From NCBI GenBank assembly GCA_036262075.1, contig DATAJO010000016.1:1-64000 (forward strand): a stretch of 64,000 nt of DNA, read 5' to 3'. The translations under genes were made by a program, and so were the position numbers. Positions 34,137 through 42,094 of this stretch are shown here, in pieces (position 1 is the first letter of the stretch; each line of letters opens with the position of its first letter). Source of the DNA: JACDBZ01 sp036262075 (GTDB lineage: Bacteria > Chloroflexota > Limnocylindria > QHBO01). The notes below the pieces were generated by a model. That model saw nothing but the letters and a program-made list of their open reading frames with translations. It ran no database searches and was not told where the DNA came from.

Positions 34137-35818
34137 CGCGGGACGAGACGGCTCCTCCGACCGGCGCGCCCGGATCCGACGCCGGGCCGGCGAACGGGCC
34201 GGCGAACGGGCCGGCGAACGCGCCGGCGCCCGGGCCGGCGCCGGGTCCATCGGTCGGCCGGGTGCTCGTCAACGCCAGCCTCATCCTCACGGTCGCGGCG
34301 CTCGCCAGCCGGCTGCTGGGCTGGATCCGGCTCCTCGTCATCGGCTCGCAGTTCGGCGCCGGACGCGAGCTCGACGCGTGGTTCGCGGCGTTCCGCATCC
34401 CGGACGCGATCTTCCAGCTCGTGGTCGCCGGGGCGCTGAGCGCGGCGCTCATCCCGGTCTTCAGCAGCTACCGCGCCCGCGGCCAGGAGGTCGAGGCCTG
34501 GCAGCTGGCGAGCAGCATTATCAACCTCGTCCTCATCGCGCTGGCCGGGCTGAGCCTGGTGATGGCGATCTTCGCGCCGGTCCTCGTCCCGATCGTCGCG
34601 CCCGGCTTCGACGCCCCGACGACCGAGCTCGCCGTGCGGATGACGCGGGTCATGCTCGTCAGCCCGGTGCTCATCGGCATGGGCGCCGTGGTGAGCGGCA
34701 TCCTGAACAGCTACCAGCAGTTCACCGTGCCGGCCATCGCGCCGCTGCTCTACAACCTGGCGATCATCGGTGCGGCGATCTTCCTGGCCCCGATCATGGG
34801 CGTCGAGGGCCTGGCGGTCGGCGTCGCCATCGGCTCACTGGCGCACCTCGCCGTCCAGGTGCCGAGCCTGGCGCGGGTGGGGCAGCGCTACGACCTGACC
34901 ATCGGCCTCCGCCATCCGGGCGTGCGCCGCGTGGCGTGGCTCATGGGCCCGCGGATGCTCGGGCTGGCCGCCGGGCAGCTGAACTTCCTGGTCAGCACGG
35001 TCCTCGCCTCGGGCCTGCCGGAGGGCAGCCTGACCGCCTACAACTACGCCTTCCAGCTGTCGCAGATCCCGGTCGGGGTCGTCGGCGTCAGCATCGCCGT
35101 GGCGCTGTTCCCGACGCTCAGCCAGGACGCGGCGCTGGGACGCATCGGCGCCATCCGCTCGCAGGTCGCCGGGGCGATCCGCATCCTCCTGTTCGTCGCC
35201 GCACCGATCATCGCGGTCATGATCGTGCTGCGCGAGCCGCTGACGGCCGTCTTCTACCAGTACGGCGCGTTCGGAGCCGATGCGACCGATCGCACGGCGA
35301 GCGCGCTCCTGTTCTTCGCCATCGGCCTCGGAGGCCATATCGTGGTCCACGTGCTGACCCGGACGTTCTACGCCATGCAGGACACGCGCACGCCGGTGAT
35401 GTGGGCGATCATCGCCGTCGCCATCAACGTCCCGCTCATGGCCTGGCTGGTCGGGCCGATGGGCGTCGAGGGCCTCGCGCTGGCCCTGTCGATCGCCGCC
35501 GTGCTCGAGGTCCTCGGCCTGCTGTGGAGCCTCCATCGCCGCATCGAGAACGTCGAGGAGCCGGCGATTCTCCGATCGCTGGGCCGCGCGGCGGTGGCGG
35601 GCGTCGCCGCGGCGCTGCTCATGTTCGGCGGGCTGACCCTGCTCGAGGGCTCGCTCGGGGGGCTCCTGGACAACGCCATCGGCCGGATCCTGGCGCTCGC
35701 CGTCCTTGCCGGCGCCGGTGGGGCCGTGTATCTCGTCGTCGCCGCGGCGCTCAGGGCGCCCGAGCTCGTCCAGCTCCGGACGCTCCTCCGGCGACGCCGT
35801 TCCGGGCGGGCCGCATGA
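34133..35818 (+). CDS. murJ: Lipid II flippase MurJ/MviN
   Basis: 561 residues, about 14 membrane helices, MOP superfamily. Landmarks include ASRLLGWIRLLVIGSQFGAGRELDAWFAAFRIPD at the start of the membrane part, GMGAVVSGILNSYQQF and QLSQIPVGVVGVSIAVALFPTLSQD. MurJ moves lipid II outwards for peptidoglycan synthesis. The first 40 residues are a low-complexity GPANGPAN stretch encoded by a 12-bp tandem repeat. The start is GTG overlapping the Xer stop. It leads a peptidoglycan run with femAB and murE. Confidence 0.94.
   Translation: MTRDETAPPTGAPGSDAGPANGPANGPANAPAPGPAPGPSVGRVLVNASLILTVAALASRLLGWIRLLVIGSQFGAGRELDAWFAAFRIPDAIFQLVVAGALSAALIPVFSSYRARGQEVEAWQLASSIINLVLIALAGLSLVMAIFAPVLVPIVAPGFDAPTTELAVRMTRVMLVSPVLIGMGAVVSGILNSYQQFTVPAIAPLLYNLAIIGAAIFLAPIMGVEGLAVGVAIGSLAHLAVQVPSLARVGQRYDLTIGLRHPGVRRVAWLMGPRMLGLAAGQLNFLVSTVLASGLPEGSLTAYNYAFQLSQIPVGVVGVSIAVALFPTLSQDAALGRIGAIRSQVAGAIRILLFVAAPIIAVMIVLREPLTAVFYQYGAFGADATDRTASALLFFAIGLGGHIVVHVLTRTFYAMQDTRTPVMWAIIAVAINVPLMAWLVGPMGVEGLALALSIAAVLEVLGLLWSLHRRIENVEEPAILRSLGRAAVAGVAAALLMFGGLTLLEGSLGGLLDNAIGRILALAVLAGAGGAVYLVVAAALRAPELVQLRTLLRRRRSGRAA
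34184..34243 (+). repeat. 12-bp tandem repeat inside murJ
   Basis: Three exact GGGCCGGCGAAC units followed by two degenerate ones, encoding the GPAN repeat at the MurJ N-terminus. The unit differs by one base from the intergenic array at 2815-2862. Confidence 0.9.
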
Positions 35819-36903
35819 TCCACGTTCGTCCCGCGACCCATGCCGACGAGGCCGCCTGGCAGGCGTTCCTCGGCTCCACGGAATCCGGCGACTTCCTCCA
35901 CGACTGGGCCTGGGCCGAGGTGGCCGCCTTCGACGGCCAGCCGCAGCGCCGGTTCGTGGCCGAGGAGGAGGGCCGTCTCGTGGCGCTGGCGGCGGCCCAG
36001 GTCCGTCCCGTGCCCGCCGGCCGGTCGTTCTGGTACGTCCCGCACGGTCCGGTGCTCGACCTCGGCGACCCGCGCGCGGGCGAGCGGCTGCGGGCGGTGA
36101 TCATCGGCCTGCGCGAGGCCGCCCGGGCCGCCAATGCCGTGGCGGTGAAGCTCGAGCCGCGGGTCGAGCGGGGATCACCCGAGCACGGCGTGTTCGCCGA
36201 GGCGCGCGGCCTGCGCGACACGGGCGAGACGCTCCAGGTCGGCCAGACGCGCATCGTCCGGCTCGGGTCCGACGAGGAGCTGCTCGCCGGGTTCGACAAG
36301 GACACCCGCTACGCCGTGCGCCGCGCCGAGCGCGAGGGCGTCACGGTGACCGCCGTGGAGGACCCGCACGACACCGATGCGATCGACGCCCTCCACGCCC
36401 TCGTGCGCGAGACGCAGGCGCGGGCCGGCTTCCCGATGCCGCCCCTCGAGCGCTACCGGACCGCGTGGCGCGCCCTCGGTGGCGCCGGTCGTGCCGTCAT
36501 CCTCGAGGCGCGCCGCGAGGGCTCGCTGCTCGCCTCGGCCATGCTCGTGGTCGAGGGCCGGCGCTCGTACTACCTGTTCAGCGGATCGAAGCGCGAGGAG
36601 CGGGGCGAGCCCAAGCGCTACGCCAGCTACGCGCTCCAGTGGGCGATGCTCCGGCTGGCGCGCGAGCGCGGCGCCGTCGAGCACGACCTGTGGGGCATCG
36701 CGCCGCCCGGCGCCGGTCGCGAGCACCCGTGGCACGGGGTCGGGCTGTTCAAGAAGGGCTTCGGCGGGCGCGAGGTCGTGTGGGCCGGCTCGTGGGACAT
36801 CGTGGTCGACCCGACCCTGTACCGCGCACGGCGCACGCTCGGGATCGCGCGCGGATGGATCCGGCCGGTGACGCGTGGCCTGCGGAGGGTGCTGCGCCGA
36901 TGA
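35815..36903 (+). CDS. FemAB-type aminoacyltransferase (peptidoglycan branching), copy 1
   Basis: 362 residues with two GNAT-like lobes of the FemABX family. These enzymes use aminoacyl-tRNA to add bridge amino acids to lipid II. Recognisable: GDFLHDWAWAEV near residue 26, FWYVPHGPVLDL, FDKDTRYAVRRAEREGV, SYYLFSGSKREE and the C-terminal DLWGIAPPGAGREHPWHGVGLFKKGFGGREVVWAGSWD. No coiled-coil tRNA-synthetase arm is obvious. Overlaps murJ and murE by 4 nt. A second copy lies just after murE. Confidence 0.88.
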   Translation: MIHVRPATHADEAAWQAFLGSTESGDFLHDWAWAEVAAFDGQPQRRFVAEEEGRLVALAAAQVRPVPAGRSFWYVPHGPVLDLGDPRAGERLRAVIIGLREAARAANAVAVKLEPRVERGSPEHGVFAEARGLRDTGETLQVGQTRIVRLGSDEELLAGFDKDTRYAVRRAEREGVTVTAVEDPHDTDAIDALHALVRETQARAGFPMPPLERYRTAWRALGGAGRAVILEARREGSLLASAMLVVEGRRSYYLFSGSKREERGEPKRYASYALQWAMLRLARERGAVEHDLWGIAPPGAGREHPWHGVGLFKKGFGGREVVWAGSWDIVVDPTLYRARRTLGIARGWIRPVTRGLRRVLRR

Positions 36904-38405
36904 CCGAGCGCCGCATGGGCCTCGGCGCCCTGACCGATGCGGTCGCGCCGGAGCGCGTCGTCGGCATCCCGGTCGGCGAGGTGACCGCGCTCGCCTACGA
37001 CTCGCGCCGCGTGACGCCCGGGACGCTGTTCTTCGCCGTTCCGGGCGACCACGCCGACGGGCATGACTTCGTCGCCGATGCCGTCGCCGCGGGCGCGATC
37101 GGCGCCGTCGTCGAGCGCGAGCTGCCCGATGCCGGCGCCCCGCAGCTCGTCGTGGACCGCACCCGGCGCGCCCTCGCCGATGCGGCGTTCGCCTGGTTCG
37201 ACCGCCCGACCGACCACCTCGGCACGGTTATTGGCGTCACCGGCACCGATGGCAAGTCGACCGTCACTGCCCTCGTCGCCGAGGTGCTGGCCGCCGCCGG
37301 CCGTCGGTCCGGGCAGGTCGGGACGGTCTCGGTCCGCATCGGCGGGGAGCTGCGGCCGAACCTCGATCGCACGACGACCCCCGAGGCGCTCGAGCTCCAG
37401 GAGCTCCTCGCCGCCATGGTCGCCGCGGGCGACGACAGCGTGGTCATGGAGGCGACGTCGCACGGCCTGGCGCTGGATCGGACGCGCAACGTCCGCTTCG
37501 ACGTCGGCGTCGTGACGAACCTGACCAGCGAGCACCTCGACTTCCACGGGACGGTCGAGCGCTACCGGGCGGCGAAGGCGCGGCTGGTCGAGGAGGCGCC
37601 GATCGCCGTCCTCAACGCCGACGACCCGTCGTTCGGCTATTTCCGCGACCGTGCGCACGACCGCGTCCTGTCGTTCGGGATCGACGCCGATGCCGACCTG
37701 CGCGCCACCGACCTCCGCGCGGACCCGTCCGGCACGACGTTCCGCCTCACGGCGCCGAGCTGGTCGGGCGATGCGCGGATCCCGCTGCCCGGGCGGTTCA
37801 ACGTCCACAACGCGCTCGCCACGCTCGCCGTGGCCGAGGCGCTCGAGATCTCGCTCGGCACCGCGGTCGAGGCGCTGGCCGCGACGCGCGGCGTCCCCGG
37901 CCGGATGGAGCGCGTCGACGCCGGCCAGCCGTTTACCGTCGTCGTCGACTACGCCCACACCACCGACTCGCTCCGCAAGGTGCTCGACATCCTCCGGCCG
38001 CTGACCAGCGGGCGGCTCATCGCCGTGTTCGGTTCGGCCGGTGAGCGCGACCCGACGAAGCGGGCGCCGATGGGCCGCGTGGCGGCCGAGCTCGCCGACC
38101 TCGTCGTCGTGACCGACGAGGACCCGCGGCTCGAGGACCCGCGGGCGATCCACGAGCAGGTCGCCGACGGCGCACGGGCCGCCGGCGCGCGCGACGGCGA
38201 GACGCTGTGGGTCATCGACGATCGGCGCGAGGCGATCCGGCAGGCGGTGCGGCTGGCGGAGCCGGGCGACGTCATGCTGCTCGCCGGCAAGGGCCACGAG
38301 CAGAGCATCATCTACGGCACCGAGAAGCGGCCGTGGGACGACCGGTCCGCGGCGCTCGAGGCGCTGCGCGACGCGGGATGGGGGAGCACAAATGACGACG
38401 ACTGA
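36900..38405 (+). CDS. murE: UDP-MurNAc-L-Ala-D-Glu ligase adding the third amino acid (MurE)
   Basis: 501 residues with the three Mur-ligase domains. AYDSRRVTPGTLFFAVPG (uridine-binding), the P-loop VTGTDGKST, TTPEALELQELL, NLTSEHLDFHGTVERYRAAKA, VVDYAHTTDSLRKVL and VFGSAGERDPTKRAPMG are all in place. The residue-selecting motif reads DEDPRLEDP, where the meso-diaminopimelate enzymes have DNPR. The Arg is retained but the preceding residues differ, so the amino acid added (mDAP, Lys or Orn) cannot be fixed. Flanked by two FemAB genes, which supports a bridged peptidoglycan. Confidence 0.95.
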   Translation: MTERRMGLGALTDAVAPERVVGIPVGEVTALAYDSRRVTPGTLFFAVPGDHADGHDFVADAVAAGAIGAVVERELPDAGAPQLVVDRTRRALADAAFAWFDRPTDHLGTVIGVTGTDGKSTVTALVAEVLAAAGRRSGQVGTVSVRIGGELRPNLDRTTTPEALELQELLAAMVAAGDDSVVMEATSHGLALDRTRNVRFDVGVVTNLTSEHLDFHGTVERYRAAKARLVEEAPIAVLNADDPSFGYFRDRAHDRVLSFGIDADADLRATDLRADPSGTTFRLTAPSWSGDARIPLPGRFNVHNALATLAVAEALEISLGTAVEALAATRGVPGRMERVDAGQPFTVVVDYAHTTDSLRKVLDILRPLTSGRLIAVFGSAGERDPTKRAPMGRVAAELADLVVVTDEDPRLEDPRAIHEQVADGARAAGARDGETLWVIDDRREAIRQAVRLAEPGDVMLLAGKGHEQSIIYGTEKRPWDDRSAALEALRDAGWGSTNDDD

Positions 38406-39477
38406 GCTGCGCGCCTGGCGCGTGACCGATGCCGAGGCCTGGAACGCGTTCGTCGAGTCGGCGCCGTACCACGCCTTCCCCCAGCTCTGGGAGTGGGGCG
38501 AGGTGCGCGCCATGGGCGGTTGGACGCCGATCCGCCTCGCCGTCGGCCCCGACCGCGAGGACCCGGTCGCCGGCGCCCAGCTCCTCCTCCGGCGCGTCCC
38601 CGTCGTCGGCTGGAGCCTCGCGTACGTGCCGCGCGGCCCGATCGGCGCACTCGACGATCCCGCCGTGCGGCGTGGCCTCGTCGCGGCGCTCCGCGCCCTC
38701 GGCCGGGAGGAGCGGATCGCGACCGTCCGCGCCGACCCGGAAGCGACCGCCGCGACCCCGTACGGGCAGGCGCTGCTCGACCAGCCGTGGCGTGCGGCGC
38801 CGAAGGTCCAGCCTCCGACGACGCGGGTCATCGACCTCACCGTCGGGGAGGAGGCGCTGCGCGCGAGCCTGAAGCGCAAGCACCGCCAGTACGTGAACAA
38901 GGCCGAGCGGGGCGGGGTCACGATCGAGCGCTTCGACGGCGCCACGCCAGCCGAGGTCATCGGTCCGGCGCTCGCCGACTTCAACCGGATCTATCGGCTC
39001 ACCGCCGACCGGGCCGGGTTCGTGGCCCGCGAGCCGTTCTACTACGAGCGGGTGTGGTCGATCTTCGCGCCCAGCGGCCGGGTGCGGCTGTCGTTCGCCG
39101 TGCTCGACGGGGAGCGGGTGGCCACGCTGTTCCACTTCACCTGCGGCGACCGCGTGGTCGAGTCGTACGGCGGCATGACCGATGCGGGCGCCGAGGCGCG
39201 CGCCAACTACCTCCTCAAATGGTCGGCGATCGCCGATTTCGCCCGTGCCGGCTTCGCGGTCTACGACATGTGGGGCCTCGCCACCGGCGGCATCCGCCAG
39301 TTCAAGGAGGGCTTCGGGGGCGAGGAGGTCGAGTACGTGGGCGCCCGGGACCTGCCCCTGCGCGCGCCCGTCGACGCGGTCCTGCGCCTCGCCATCCCGG
39401 CCTACGGCCTCGCCCAGCGTGCGCGGCTGCGGCTGTCCGGCCGGCGCTCGTCGACCGCGGCCGAGGGCGGGGACTAG
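38392..39477 (+). CDS. FemAB-type aminoacyltransferase, copy 2
   Basis: 361 residues, same family as the gene at 35815 but clearly diverged. Landmarks: YHAFPQLWEWGEVRA, SLAYVPRGPIGAL, LKRKHRQYVNKAERGGV, VESYGGMTDAGAEARANYLLKWSAI and YDMWGLATGGIRQFKEGFGGEEVEYVGARDL. The gene overlaps murE by 14 nt. Two copies around one MurE suggest stepwise addition of two bridge residues or two substrates, as with FemA/FemB or MurM/MurN. Its stop overlaps that of the convergent glycosyltransferase at a CTAG. Confidence 0.88.
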   Translation: MTTTELRAWRVTDAEAWNAFVESAPYHAFPQLWEWGEVRAMGGWTPIRLAVGPDREDPVAGAQLLLRRVPVVGWSLAYVPRGPIGALDDPAVRRGLVAALRALGREERIATVRADPEATAATPYGQALLDQPWRAAPKVQPPTTRVIDLTVGEEALRASLKRKHRQYVNKAERGGVTIERFDGATPAEVIGPALADFNRIYRLTADRAGFVAREPFYYERVWSIFAPSGRVRLSFAVLDGERVATLFHFTCGDRVVESYGGMTDAGAEARANYLLKWSAIADFARAGFAVYDMWGLATGGIRQFKEGFGGEEVEYVGARDLPLRAPVDAVLRLAIPAYGLAQRARLRLSGRRSSTAAEGGD

Positions 39478-40694
39478 CCTGGCGGCGGACCGGCCGCCAT
39501 CGGCTCACCCTCGAGCTCCGGCGGTCCCCGGAGGAGCTCGACCGCGAACCAGGTCGCGGCGCCCATGAGGCTGAGCGCCAGGATCCAGAGCGACGCGTCG
39601 CTGACGAGCTGCTCGGCGAACGGCGCGTCGAGCCCGGCGATGACGACGAGCGTGTAGACCAGCGTCAGCGCGTACACGATCGACATGACGACGAACGGCA
39701 CGAGCAGCCGCAGGTGGACGGCCGCGAACGGCGCGAGCAGCGCGAGCACCGGGAACAGGTAGCGCTCGTGGACCCGGGTCGGCAGGAAGTAGAGCGACAT
39801 CGCCAGCAGCGCGGTCATGGCGAGGAGCACCGCCAGCGTCGGGCCGCGCCGGATCGGCACGAGCGAGCCGATGAGCCCCACCACGAGCAGCGCCAGGCCG
39901 ATGCCCACGTACGGCGCGTCGGGCGAGTCGAACGGCGCGACGAGCGCCCACGGGTTGAAGGCGTAGAGCGACGTCACCGGGTGGCGTGCCGCGGTGTCGC
40001 CGAGGAGGCCGAGGTAGTGGATCGGGCTGAGCGCGAGCGGGATGGCGATCACCCCGTACGCGATGAGCCCGCCGGCGATCGCGTCGAACGGCGGCTGCCA
40101 GCGCTTCTCGCGCCAGGCGACCCACAGCGCTGCGACGCCGATGGCCACGACGGCGATCCCGAACTGGGGCTTCATGAGCATGGCGACGACCGCCAGCGCC
40201 CCGCCGAGCACGAACGACCGGCGTGCGCCGGCGACCGCGGTGCCGAGGACGAACAGCGTCCCGGCGGCGTCGACCTGGCCCCAGGCCGGGCCGGCCATGA
40301 TCACGCCCGGGTTGAACAGGTACAGGCTGGCGCCGATCGTCGCCGTCACGCCCCCGAAGCGCCGGTCCAGCACGAGGTAGAGCAGCGCGCCGATGCCGAG
40401 GTCCCAGGGAATCGACTGCGCCTTGATCGCGAGGTCCAGCGCCTCGCCGTCGAGCAGCGCGCCCAGGATCCAGAGCGGGTACAGCAGGGCGGGGTAGATC
40501 GATCCGGAGCCGTCGTAGAACGAGAACGGCCCGACCTCGACCATCCGCTCCGCCCACCGGGCCATGACCCGCACGTCGCCATCGTGGCCGTCGATCTGGA
40601 GCGCGAGGAGGCGAACGACGACCGCGGCCACCAGCAGCGCCAGGAGGATGACGAGATCCGGGCCGCGTCGCGACGACTGCTCGGGAGCCTGCAC
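39474..40694 (-). CDS. GT-C type membrane glycosyltransferase (DUF2029/mannosyltransferase-like)
   Basis: 406 residues with about ten membrane helices. The first extracytoplasmic loop holds the acidic IDGHDGDVRVMARWAERM, the position of the catalytic Asp in GT-C polyprenyl-phosphate sugar transferases. AGPAWGQVDAAGTL and TRVHERYLFPVLALLAPFA are typical of the family. It probably moves a sugar from a polyprenol carrier onto an envelope glycan or protein. Start is GTG, 6 nt after a -10-like TAGGCT. It diverges from a lipoprotein gene. Confidence 0.8.
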   Translation of the reverse strand: MQAPEQSSRRGPDLVILLALLVAAVVVRLLALQIDGHDGDVRVMARWAERMVEVGPFSFYDGSGSIYPALLYPLWILGALLDGEALDLAIKAQSIPWDLGIGALLYLVLDRRFGGVTATIGASLYLFNPGVIMAGPAWGQVDAAGTLFVLGTAVAGARRSFVLGGALAVVAMLMKPQFGIAVVAIGVAALWVAWREKRWQPPFDAIAGGLIAYGVIAIPLALSPIHYLGLLGDTAARHPVTSLYAFNPWALVAPFDSPDAPYVGIGLALLVVGLIGSLVPIRRGPTLAVLLAMTALLAMSLYFLPTRVHERYLFPVLALLAPFAAVHLRLLVPFVVMSIVYALTLVYTLVVIAGLDAPFAEQLVSDASLWILALSLMGAATWFAVELLRGPPELEGEPMAAGPPPG

Positions 40695-40700
40695 GGCGCA

Positions 40701-40706
40701 AGCCTA
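40701..40706 (-). promoter_or_regulatory. -10 element of the GT-C gene (leaderless type)
   Basis: TAGGCT on the minus strand, 6 nt before the GTG start. Confidence 0.5.
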
Positions 40707-40737
40707 GCGTGCGCGCCGGACCTCATCGGTCCAGTGC

Positions 40738-40743
40738 TAGCAT
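40738..40743 (+). promoter_or_regulatory. -10 element of the lipoprotein gene (leaderless type)
   Basis: TAGCAT, 9 nt before the ATG at 40753; the two divergent -10 elements are only 31 bp apart. Confidence 0.5.
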
Positions 40744-40752
40744 CGGCCGCCG

Positions 40753-41238
40753 ATGCGACTCACCCTCGTCCTCGCCGCGCTCACCGGCCTGTGCGCCGGC
40801 TGCGGCCTGGTCGCGCCGACGCCACCTGGGCCACCGTCGCTGGAGGTTGCTCGCTGGCTGCTCGATGACCTCGTCGAGGCGGGGATCGCCCGCGACTTCG
40901 CTCGGCTGTGTGGCCTCGCGGCGTCCGACACGTGCGAGCACCTCCTCGAGGGCCACGAGGACCTCGCGCCCGCTGCGGCACCGACGATCGTCCAGACCGA
41001 CGTCTACCCGCCCGAGTCGGCCGGCAACGGGTTCACCGGCGGTGGCGTGCTGTTCGTCCTGTGCGGCACCGATGCCGCCGGCGCGCCCTTCGAGAGCGAG
41101 CTGCTGGTGTCACGCAACCTCGACGGCACCCTGTTCGCCGTCCCCGCCGTGTGGTGGACGGGGACGCGCGTGATCGTCGGGGCCGATCCGGCGGACGTCG
41201 GCGGCGAGCCGGCGCCGGATCAGGGTCGCTGCCCATGA
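40753..41238 (+). CDS. Putative lipoprotein of unknown function
   Basis: 161 residues. The N-terminus is a short signal sequence (MRLTLVLAALTGLCAGC) with a possible lipobox CAGC; Cys rather than Leu at -3 makes it imperfect. The mature part is Pro-rich at first, then has four more Cys and a hydrophobic GGGVLFVLCG strand. No domain is recognised. The stop overlaps the YbaK gene start by 4 nt. Confidence 0.65.
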   Translation: MRLTLVLAALTGLCAGCGLVAPTPPGPPSLEVARWLLDDLVEAGIARDFARLCGLAASDTCEHLLEGHEDLAPAAAPTIVQTDVYPPESAGNGFTGGGVLFVLCGTDAAGAPFESELLVSRNLDGTLFAVPAVWWTGTRVIVGADPADVGGEPAPDQGRCP

Positions 41239-41732
41239 GCGCCGCGCAGCTGCACCCGGTCGTCCGGGCCGCGCTCGACCGCCTCGGCATCGCCCACGAG
41301 GTCATGGCGTGCGACCCGGCCCTGGCCGATACCGCCGCCTTCGTCGAGGCCTACGGCGTCCCGCTCGACCACAGCGCGAACACGATCCTCGTGGCCTCGA
41401 AGGGCGCCGAGCCAACCTACGTTGCCTGCGTCCTCCTCGCCACGACCTCGCTCGACGTGAACAACGTCGTTCGGCGTGAGATGGGCGTCCGCAAGGCCTC
41501 GTTCGCCCGCGCCGAGCCGACGATGCAGGTCACGGGCATGGAGATCGGCGGCGTCACGCCCTTCGGCCTGCCCGATGACCTGCCCGTCCTCGTCGACGCG
41601 CGAGTCATCGAGCCCGACTGGATCATCCTCGGCGGCGGCAACCGCTCGTCGAAGCTGCGCGTGGCGCCATCAGCGCTCCGGGCTTTGCCGTCCGTTCGGG
41701 TCGTGGAGGGCCTGGCCGTCCCTCGAGCCTGA
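41235..41732 (+). CDS. YbaK/EbsC-type aminoacyl-tRNA deacylase-like protein
   Basis: 165 residues forming one YbaK/ProX domain, related to enzymes that clear Cys- or Ala-tRNA-Pro. Matches are the N-terminal ALDRLGIAHEVM, SANTILVASKGAEPTYVACVLLATTSLD, the conserved-site RKASFARAEPTMQVTGMEIGGVTPFGLP and WIILGGGNRSSKLRVAPSAL. The Lys of the family active site is likely the one in VRKASF. It ends immediately before a hairpin-repeat region. Confidence 0.85.
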   Translation: MSAAQLHPVVRAALDRLGIAHEVMACDPALADTAAFVEAYGVPLDHSANTILVASKGAEPTYVACVLLATTSLDVNNVVRREMGVRKASFARAEPTMQVTGMEIGGVTPFGLPDDLPVLVDARVIEPDWIILGGGNRSSKLRVAPSALRALPSVRVVEGLAVPRA

Positions 41733-41748
41733 GCCGATACGTTCGCTT

Positions 41749-41959
41749 GTCGCGCCACACGCGACCAACGGCGAAGGAACCGGGTTTCGCTCGTCGCCTG
41801 TCGCGCCACACGCGAGCCACGACGAGTGAGGAGCCGCTCGTTCTCCGTTGGTCGCGCCACACGCGACAGCGCACTCGGGACCCAACAGAAACGGCCGGCG
41901 CTGCCCTCCAGACGGGCCGCGCCGCCCGGACGAGCGCCCGCTGTCGCGCCACACGCGAC
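41749..41959. repeat. Four copies of the 17-bp hairpin GTCGCGCCACACGCGAC
   Basis: Copies at 41749-41765, 41800-41816 (last base G), 41851-41867 and 41943-41959; the first three are exactly 51 bp apart. Each is a 6-bp perfect stem around CCACA. They occupy the 362-bp gene-free gap between the YbaK gene and rel, which holds nothing else except the rel -10. A fifth, near-perfect copy is at 48357. Confidence 0.88.
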
Positions 41960-42079
41960 CACCCGCGCGACGGCGCTGAAATCTGCGCCACGGGCAAGCG
42001 CCAACGCCGTGGGGCCTCACGCGTGCAAAACACCACTGCTCGCAAGGCCGCGCACGTGGGGTTCGAGCGTCCTGCGTGC

Positions 42080-42085
42080 TAGCAT
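42080..42085 (+). promoter_or_regulatory. -10 element of rel (leaderless type)
   Basis: TAGCAT, 9 nt before the ATG at 42095. No Shine-Dalgarno in the gap. Confidence 0.5.
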
Positions 42086-42094
42086 CACGCTCCC

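Noticed and set aside
41749..41959. CRISPR-like array before rel
   Set aside because: Only four short palindromic units, unequal last spacing (92 bp), spacers of 34 and 75 bp, no leader and no cas genes.
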